DNA of 7,387 bases from DATGLE01 sp035294325. Lineage in GTDB: Bacteria; Chloroflexota; Ktedonobacteria; Ktedonobacterales; Ktedonobacteraceae. The stretch spans positions 1 through 7,387 of the forward strand of contig DATGLE010000069.1 in assembly GCA_035294325.1 (NCBI GenBank), written 5' to 3'. A program made the translations under genes and the position numbers. The first letter of the stretch is position 1, and each line of letters starts with the position of its first letter. Of the stretch, positions 1 through 4,445 are shown piece after piece. A model generated the notes under the pieces. That model did no database searches and was not told the DNA's origin. It was given only the letters and a program-made list of their open reading frames with translations.

Positions 1-536
1 TGATACCACACGATGTAGCTTCCCGCTGCGACGAGGAGCAGCGCGGCCACTGGCTGTACCCAGCGTAACAACGGGAAGATTGTCGTGCGCAGCAGGTCAC
101 TCAGGCTGACTGCGGCCAGGGACACGACAAACAGGACCAGCTCCTTCACTATCTGTGCTAACTGATCGGGCGCGATAGAGCTGTTGCTTCGGTATGCGAT
201 GCGCCCCTGCGGATCGATAATCACCGTGGTTTCCAGTGCTTGCACATGGTAGGCTGTGGCAATCGCTCCAGTGGTATCGATGCCCCACTGAATGGGAGCC
301 GAAGCCGCAATGCCAGTCGAGCGGATAAATGCCCGCAAATCGGCGGGGCGGTCGCTCACGCTTACATCAATGCCGAGGGCTTCCACGCCCGCCAGCTTCG
401 GAGACTGGAGCGCGCCTGCCAGGTCAGAGCTGCCTGGCTCACAGCCAGGGCAGACCGTGGCGACAAAATATAGCACCACTACATGGCCCCGCTGGCTCGC
501 GAGGTGGAAAGGCGTTCCGGTGGCGCGATGGCGGTC
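1..536 (-). CDS. Redoxin-domain protein with C-terminal CcdA-like membrane segment; partial, start missing or frameshifted
   Basis: The frame is open from just after a TGA at 537-539 down to the left edge, where the gene runs off. It reads as a thioredoxin-fold (AhpC/TSA or TlpA-type) domain: GTPFHLASQRGHVVVLYF, then the active-site motif VCPGC, then a TTVIIDPQGRIAYRS strand pair typical of redoxins. After the final helix (about APDQLAQIVKELV) it passes directly into LFVVSLAAVSL and a hydrophobic segment ending AALLLVAAGSYIVWY, which resembles the last membrane segment of CcdA thiol-disulfide transporters. The only in-frame starts are GTG codons at 479 and 476, inside the first beta strand, so conserved sequence precedes any start. 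An ATG at 609 has a good Shine-Dalgarno (AAGGAAG, about 6-8 nt away) but lies in another frame and stops at 439. I infer a frameshift or small indel between 609 and 536. The gene follows merA by a short gap and is probably the last part of the mer operon in view, with a thiol-redox role. Redoxin identity is solid; intactness is doubtful. Confidence 0.7.
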
Positions 537-649
537 TCAGCGATCTCATGTCCTCTGGTCTCGCGTGCGACAAAGCTCTGTTCTTTTTCTTCTTTGTGGC
601 CGGGACCATTCGTCTCTTCCTTTCTCTCTTTTTCGATGCCGGGGCAGGC

Positions 650-2110
650 TCAACTCGCGCAGCAGCTCAGCCGGTTGACATCTTTGGTGAAAGAGATCGC
701 CACCAGCTTGAGCGCCTCGGCCATCGTCGGATAGGCATGCACCAGATCGATAAAGTCGTCCGTCGTGGCGCCAAAACGCAGCGCCATCGCCGCCTCATGG
801 ATCACCTCCCCGGCGTTGGTGCCCAGCATCGAGACCCCTACTACCCGCCGGGTGGGAGCGTCCAGCACCATCTTGATCACGCCGCGTGGGTCACGGATCG
901 CCCCGGCACGCGGCACAACGGAAAGCGGGATCGTGTTGCAGGTGCAGGCGATCCCGGCGGCCACCGCCTCCGCATCCGTGAGACCCACCGTGGCGACCTG
1001 GGGATCGGTAAAGATCACGCGCGGGATCACGCGATGATCCACAGCGCGCAGCGGCTCCCCGGAAAGCGCATTGTGCGCGGCAATCTTGCCGTCGTGCGCC
1101 CCGACGGGAGTCGCCATCTGGCTTTCGGTTTCGCGCCCGATCACGTCACCGGCCGCCCAGATGTGCGGGACCGTGGTACGCAAGGTGCGATCCACGCGCA
1201 CGGCTCCCGCCTGGTCCAGCGCGACCCCCACCTGCTCCAGCCCCAGCCCCTGCGTGTTGGGACGCCTGCCGGTCGCTATGAGAAGTTTCTCGGCAGTGAA
1301 GGTCTGCGCCTCTGCCTGCCGCTGCACGACGAGCGCGACCCCCTCCTGTGCAGGCACTACACTGCGCACCTGCGCCCCGGTCACAATCCGCAGCCCTTCT
1401 TGCGCTAAGATAGCGGTGAGCGTGGCGGCGATCTCTGGCTCATAGCCGGACAGGATGTGCTTGCCGCGCGTGAGAATGGTCACTTCCGTCCCAAAGCGGG
1501 CAAACATCTGCCCCAGTTCGAGGGCGATGTAGCCGCCACCGAGAATGAGCAGCGAACGCGGCTGCGCGCGCAGTTGCGTGTGCCAGGGATCATCCGCGCT
1601 GCTGAGCAGGTCACTGGTCAGGTACGGGACCTCGGCCAGACCCGCAAGAGGGGGAATGTCGGGCCGCGAGCCGGTGGCAATCAGAATCTGGTCGCCCACC
1701 AGACGACGGATGCCGTCGCGGCTGTGGACCTCGACCTCGTGGTCAGAGACCAGCGCCGCCTGACCGGCAATGACCTGCATCCGTTCGTCAGGGTCGAGCA
1801 GGCTCTCATATTTGTGGGAGCGATACTCGCGGATGATCTGGTCCTTCTGGGCGACCAGATCCGCCCAGGTGACGGGTATGCGCACCGGGGAGAGGCCCGG
1901 ATAGCGCGGGTGAGCGGCATCATGGACGAGGCGGGCCGCTTCGATCAGATTTTTGGAGGGCAGACATCCCCGATTCGCGCAGGTGCCCCCCACCGTGCGA
2001 TATTCGGTCATGACAACGGTCTTGCCAAGCTCTGCGGCGTGCAGAGCCGCCGCAAAGGCTGTAGAGCCACTGCCAAGAATTATCAGGTCAAAACACTCCT
2101 GGGCATCCAT
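650..2110 (-). CDS. merA: Mercuric reductase MerA (no N-terminal HMA domain)
   Basis: Cytoplasmic FAD-dependent, NADPH-using reductase that converts Hg(II) to volatile Hg(0). The 486-aa protein has the pyridine nucleotide-disulfide oxidoreductase plan: FAD-binding GSGSTAFAA near residues 13-21, redox-active Cys44 and Cys49 in GGTCANRGCLPSK, the NADPH-binding LILGGGYIALELG near 188-200, the second FAD contact WAAGDV near 318-323, and the C-terminal dimerisation domain. The diagnostic MerA end is present: YPTMAEALKLVA, then KDVNRLSCCAS, with vicinal Cys483-Cys484 that hand Hg(II) to the partner subunit's active site. The C-terminal pair distinguishes it from lipoamide dehydrogenase or glutathione reductase. 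It lacks the N-terminal HMA (NmerA) domain of longer MerA proteins. The ATG at 2110 has AAGGAGAT about 7 nt upstream, and the stop of the MerE-like gene lies only 5 nt before it, so the two are very likely translationally coupled. It is transcribed from the repressor-controlled promoter near 4249. Confidence 0.96.
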   Translation of the reverse strand: MDAQECFDLIILGSGSTAFAAALHAAELGKTVVMTEYRTVGGTCANRGCLPSKNLIEAARLVHDAAHPRYPGLSPVRIPVTWADLVAQKDQIIREYRSHKYESLLDPDERMQVIAGQAALVSDHEVEVHSRDGIRRLVGDQILIATGSRPDIPPLAGLAEVPYLTSDLLSSADDPWHTQLRAQPRSLLILGGGYIALELGQMFARFGTEVTILTRGKHILSGYEPEIAATLTAILAQEGLRIVTGAQVRSVVPAQEGVALVVQRQAEAQTFTAEKLLIATGRRPNTQGLGLEQVGVALDQAGAVRVDRTLRTTVPHIWAAGDVIGRETESQMATPVGAHDGKIAAHNALSGEPLRAVDHRVIPRVIFTDPQVATVGLTDAEAVAAGIACTCNTIPLSVVPRAGAIRDPRGVIKMVLDAPTRRVVGVSMLGTNAGEVIHEAAMALRFGATTDDFIDLVHAYPTMAEALKLVAISFTKDVNRLSCCAS

Positions 2111-2115
2111 CGCTC

Positions 2116-2430
2116 TTATCTCCTTGTAACCGCCTGGTCAGCCTGGCGCGCGGATGGCCGCGCTTCCCTTTCAGGAACACAGGTGGAACAGGTAGACGTA
2201 CCCTGTCTTCCTGCGCGCTGCTGACGAAACAGCAGCAAGGCTCCTACCGCCAGCGCGACGACGAAGTAGAGGCTCGCTCCTGCGTAGACCAGACCGGGAT
2301 TCCGACTGAGGAAACTGCCCAGCGCCGTCCCGGCCAGAAGCGAGAGCAGCAGCGGGAGCGTAATCACCAGATGACAGGGACAGGCCAGAAAGCCCGTCAC
2401 CGCCAGCAAGGCCCCTCCAATACGACGCAT
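2116..2430 (-). CDS. merE: MerE-like mercury transport membrane protein with CxxC tail
   Basis: Small inner-membrane protein of 104 aa. It contains GFLACPCHLVITLPLLLSLL followed by AGTALGSFL (about residues 13-41), closely matching the MerE signature CPCHLP...LAGT.AGAFL known from Tn21-type mer operons. Cys17 and Cys19 would be the membrane thiols that carry Hg(II). Two membrane spans are visible, roughly residues 5-40 (with the CPCH bend) and 47-68. Classical MerE is about 78 aa; this one has a longer hydrophilic C-terminus with a second thiol pair, STCSTC (Cys81, Cys84), not seen in the Tn21 protein. The ATG at 2430 has AAAGGA about 9 nt upstream. It lies 106 bp after the 42-aa gene and ends 5 nt before merA. 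The role in Hg(II) uptake is inferred from the family and the operon; the Pro of CPCHLP is Val here. Confidence 0.82.
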   Translation of the reverse strand: MRRIGGALLAVTGFLACPCHLVITLPLLLSLLAGTALGSFLSRNPGLVYAGASLYFVVALAVGALLLFRQQRAGRQGTSTCSTCVPEREARPSARQADQAVTRR

Positions 2431-2522
2431 AAAACACGATCCTTTCTTTTTTTTCTCATTTTTCTCGAGAGCGCGATCTAAATGTGAATCTTCTTCCGCT
2501 TCTCAACGCACCGCCGTTTTAT

Positions 2523-2536
2523 AGGACAGCAGTCCT
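2523..2536 (-). other. Short hairpin directly after the 42-aa gene
   Basis: AGGAC-TGCT-GTCCT forms a 5-bp stem with a 4-nt loop immediately after the TAG at 2537-2539. It is followed by ATAAAACGG rather than a U-run, so it does not look like a strong terminator. It may be an mRNA processing or stability element, or chance. Confidence 0.25.
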
Positions 2537-2665
2537 CTAACGCTTCTCGTGCGGCTCGCGGTCTCTGTTTCGTCCCCAGAGCAGCAAGAGGAGCGGGAGT
2601 GCGCAGCAGAGCACGAGCGGGAGAACGGCGAGCCATTCGCTGCCGGTCGGCAAGGTCAATCCCAT
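2537..2665 (-). CDS. 42-aa single-span membrane protein with Cys-Cys pair (candidate mercury microprotein)
   Basis: A short reading frame between the 320-aa membrane protein and the MerE-like gene. The product begins MGLTLPTGSEW, then has one hydrophobic segment (about residues 12-30, LAVLPLVLCCALPLLLLLW) and a charged tail GRNRDREPHEKR, which suggests an N-out, C-in single-span protein. Vicinal Cys20-Cys21 sit in the middle of the span. A perfect Shine-Dalgarno AAGGAGGTG precedes it, but only 2 nt from the ATG at 2665. A TTG at 2659 has the ideal 8-nt spacing and would give a 40-aa product, so the true start is uncertain. The location in a mer operon and the Cys pair in the membrane suggest Hg(II) binding or transfer, or a subunit of the neighbouring transporter; this is inference, and I recognise no named family. 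An overlapping 82-codon frame beginning at 2725 is Arg/Pro-rich and is less likely. Confidence 0.62.
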   Translation of the reverse strand: MGLTLPTGSEWLAVLPLVLCCALPLLLLLWGRNRDREPHEKR

Positions 2666-2688
2666 CACCTCCTTTTCTGGAGGGAGGC
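2666..2688 (-). promoter_or_regulatory. Perfect Shine-Dalgarno within a potential hairpin, upstream of the 42-aa gene
   Basis: On the minus strand CCTCCCTCC is followed by AGAAAA and then GGAGGTG. CCTCC can pair with GGAGG (5 bp, 6-nt loop), which would bury the ribosome binding site of the 42-aa gene. A second copy of GGAGGTGAT (minus strand, 2724-2716), next to the TGA of the preceding 320-aa gene, could compete for the same CCTCC. The sequence is clear; the regulatory role is inferred. Confidence 0.4.
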
Positions 2689-2725
2689 GTAGTCACCGTG
2701 CCGGGTGCTCCCGGGATCACCTCCA

Positions 2726-3688
2726 TCACGGATCGCTCCTCCTCTCCTTCATACCATCGAATGGACGGCAGGCGGCGCGCTGCCCCTGGGCGCGAAGCCC
2801 GATCAGGCTGAATGTGAGCAACAGGGCGGAGAGCAAAGCCGCGAAGGGAGCCGTCATCACACCGAGGAAGAGCGGCACCCCCAGCAGGGCCAGCAGCGGC
2901 GTGCTCGCCGTGCAGCACACCGGAGCCGCCAGGCCCGCCGGTAAGAGCGCGAGCAGGCGCACGCGGCGCTGCCTGGGATGCCCCTGGCCGGCGATGAGCA
3001 GCCTGGTAGAAGACCAGAGGTTCAGGCCCACCAGGACGGCGAGGACGCCGGCGGCAGGGAGACTCCACCAGGGGGCCGCCAGCCAGACATGGGGCGCGGG
3101 CGCTCCTACCAGAATGGGGGTAAGCGCCGACCAGGAAGCGGTGCCCGCCCAGGAGAGTGCAGGCGCATAGACCGTTTCCGTCCACTGGACCACGCCCGTC
3201 AGCACCAGCCAGAGAGGGAGGAACAGCACCGCGCCGCCGAGACCCCACCACAGCGGCGCCCCACGCGAGCGGCTGGCCGTTTCTGGTTCGGGTAGAGCGA
3301 CGGCGAGCAGCACGACGGCAGCGATTTCCAGGCTCGTCGCGGCAATCCCCAGCAGGTCTACTTCTTCCGGCCCGCTTGCAGCGGGCAAGGGGATGAGGCG
3401 TGTCAGCACATAGGTCAGCACGATGGTGCCGCTGCCCCAGATGCCCGCACGATAAACCCACGGCTTTGGCCGCCGGGCAAGCAGGAGCGCCAGCGTGAGC
3501 TGAAAGAGCGCCAGGACGGTGAAGACCAGGCCATAGATGAACTGCTCTGCAAAGTGCTCACGAATGAGCGAGAGGTGGATGAGGCCCGCCAGTCCCACGA
3601 CCAGGATGGTTGCGAGACGCCAGCGCTTCGCGACAGGCAAAGAGGACATCCGCTCTCGCTGATGAGCATTCATCCAACTGAGATGCAT
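2726..3688 (-). CDS. Multi-pass membrane protein with MerT-like Cys-Cys hairpin at its C-terminus
   Basis: A 320-aa integral membrane protein with about eight hydrophobic segments (roughly 25-42, 50-70, 82-98, 111-132, 147-168, 203-222, 246-271, 274-297). The N-terminal half (GLAGLIHLSLIREHF, then YGLVFTVLALFQL, then LTRLIPLP.ASGPEEVDLLG) resembles an uncharacterised membrane domain that I can describe but not name. The C-terminal two-span unit holds LLPAGLAAPVCCTASTPLLA, with Cys258-Cys259 at the start of a membrane helix; this matches the layout of MerT, where a GLAA..CC.GPL segment binds Hg(II). The start at 3688 has AAAGGA 8 nt upstream; an ATG at 3721 lacks comparable support. It follows the ArsR gene by 66 bp and precedes the 42-aa gene. 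I infer an inner-membrane Hg(II) importer standing in for MerT. Gene certainty is high, function moderate. Confidence 0.85.
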   Translation of the reverse strand: MHLSWMNAHQRERMSSLPVAKRWRLATILVVGLAGLIHLSLIREHFAEQFIYGLVFTVLALFQLTLALLLARRPKPWVYRAGIWGSGTIVLTYVLTRLIPLPAASGPEEVDLLGIAATSLEIAAVVLLAVALPEPETASRSRGAPLWWGLGGAVLFLPLWLVLTGVVQWTETVYAPALSWAGTASWSALTPILVGAPAPHVWLAAPWWSLPAAGVLAVLVGLNLWSSTRLLIAGQGHPRQRRVRLLALLPAGLAAPVCCTASTPLLALLGVPLFLGVMTAPFAALLSALLLTFSLIGLRAQGQRAACRPFDGMKERRSDP

Positions 3689-3754
3689 GCGTTTTATCCT
3701 TTCTTCCCTGGCCCCTTGCACCCGGAGCGAGGTCCCTTCCAGATGCCCCGCCGC

Positions 3755-4168
3755 TCAGCGGATGACACCACAGGAAGCAATACTGGCGGCATGGTCACGC
3801 ATCATGGCTCCCCCGAGGCGGAGCAACTCGCGCACGCGCGGGTCAGCGATGCGATAATACACATATTTGCCCTCGCGACAGGGCTGGACGAAGCCACACC
3901 AGCGCAGGCAGCCCAGGTGTGTCGAGATCCGTCCCTGTGGCGCCCCGAGGGCCGCCACCAGTTCACTGACGGTGCGCCCGGTTTCTGGCGCCTCAAGCAG
4001 CAGGTGTAACAGGCGCACGCGGGTCGGGTCACTGAGCACCTGAAAAAAGCGGGCGTAGAGCGCGGCAGAGCGTTCGGCAAGCGGCGTCTCGGTGGTATCG
4101 CTTTCCTTGAGAGCCTCCAGGGGAGGAGCACCGGTATCGGCTTCGTCGAGGGTCGGGACAGGTTCCAT
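3755..4168 (-). CDS. ArsR/SmtB-family metal-responsive repressor, CmtR-like (mer operon regulator)
   Basis: A 137-aa winged-helix repressor. FFQVLSDPTRVRLLHLLLEA (41-60) is the ArsR core, VSELVAALGAPQGRISTHLG (67-86) carries the helix-turn-helix, and EGKYVYYRIADP (99-110) is the beta wing. Cys87 and Cys91 in LGCLRWCGF occupy the same recognition-helix positions as Cys57 and Cys61 of mycobacterial CmtR (Cd/Pb sensor); Cys133 near the C-terminus could be the third ligand, and Cys97 is an extra thiol. The ArsR-type ELCVC motif is absent. I chose ATG 4168 because AAAGGA lies 8 nt upstream; a longer frame reaching 4402 would run through the promoter and operator. ArsR-family proteins are known to replace MerR in some actinobacterial mer operons, such as that of Streptomyces lividans. 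As first gene of the operon it should be autorepressed, with Hg(II) (or Cd/Pb) relieving repression; the metal is inferred from context. Confidence 0.92.
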   Translation of the reverse strand: MEPVPTLDEADTGAPPLEALKESDTTETPLAERSAALYARFFQVLSDPTRVRLLHLLLEAPETGRTVSELVAALGAPQGRISTHLGCLRWCGFVQPCREGKYVYYRIADPRVRELLRLGGAMMRDHAASIASCGVIR

Positions 4169-4194
4169 GCGTCGTTCCTTTGCTCTTCTTGAAA

Positions 4195-4218
4195 TCATAT
4201 ACGAATATCCTGATATGA
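4195..4218 (-). promoter_or_regulatory. ArsR/SmtB-type operator (imperfect 11-2-11 palindrome)
   Basis: On the minus strand, TCATATCAGGA, spacer TA, TTCGTATATGA. The half-sites match at 8 of 11 positions when one is reverse-complemented (outer TCATAT/ATATGA perfect). This is close to the 12-2-12 form of ArsR/SmtB operators. It begins 2 nt after the -10 box and ends 26 nt before the ArsR start codon, so a bound dimer would cover the transcription start. Confidence 0.75.
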
Positions 4219-4220
4219 AG

Positions 4221-4249
4221 ATCATAGCGTGCCGGGGACGAGCCGTCAA
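4221..4249 (-). promoter_or_regulatory. Sigma-70-type promoter of the mer operon
   Basis: TTGACG (minus strand, 4249-4244), a 17-nt spacer and TATGAT (4226-4221). Each box differs from consensus by one base. The predicted start lies within the palindromic operator, which suits repression by the ArsR-family product encoded immediately downstream. I see no other strong promoter before merA, so it probably drives the whole operon. Confidence 0.8.
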
Positions 4250-4445
4250 GAGCAGGAGAGTCGAAGGCCCGGGGGCATGGGACAGAGGCCGTCCCTTTCT
4301 TGTAGCAACGCTCAAACCGTGTCCCCGTGGAGGTTCTGGTGATCCGACAAGTTTGTGCGAAGGAAGCAGCCACATGCGCAAGATTATCCAGATTTGGATC
4401 ATTTTTGGAAATAAGTGTCACATCATCCCCAGCGATTCAGCCGGT

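Noticed and set aside
329..1408. Long plus-strand open frame of 359 codons
   Set aside because: It lies opposite merA and the redoxin gene, is rich in Arg, His, Gly and Pro, has no recognisable domain, and overlaps strongly supported minus-strand genes.
1457..2224. Plus-strand open frame of 255 codons
   Set aside because: Antisense to the N-terminal half of merA and the MerE-like end; a by-product of high-GC third positions with no domain.
2478..3461. Minus-strand open frame of 327 codons overlapping the membrane protein
   Set aside because: Shadow frame of the 320-aa membrane protein, Arg/Pro/Gly-rich; the other frame has coherent membrane spans and a good ribosome site. Its tail, from the ATG at 2725, also overlaps the better-supported 42-aa gene.
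3751..3761. Palindrome CCGCT-C-AGCGG at the ArsR stop codon
   Set aside because: Short and partly inside coding sequence, with no U-run; possible mRNA structure but no support for a function.
4279..4300. Plus-strand hairpin GGGAC-N7-GTCCC followed by TTTCTT, resembling a terminator
   Set aside because: No plus-strand gene precedes it, the stem is only 5 bp, and it lies in the spacer upstream of the minus-strand mer promoter, so it may be chance.
4386..4399. Inverted repeat ATCCA-GATT-TGGAT about 50 bp after the ClC stop
   Set aside because: As a minus-strand terminator it lacks a following U-run and has a weak AT-rich stem; not enough to call.
4169..4402. N-terminal extension of the ArsR gene to 4402
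   Set aside because: It would translate through the promoter and operator, adds no ArsR-like sequence, and the ATG at 4168 has its own Shine-Dalgarno at ideal spacing.
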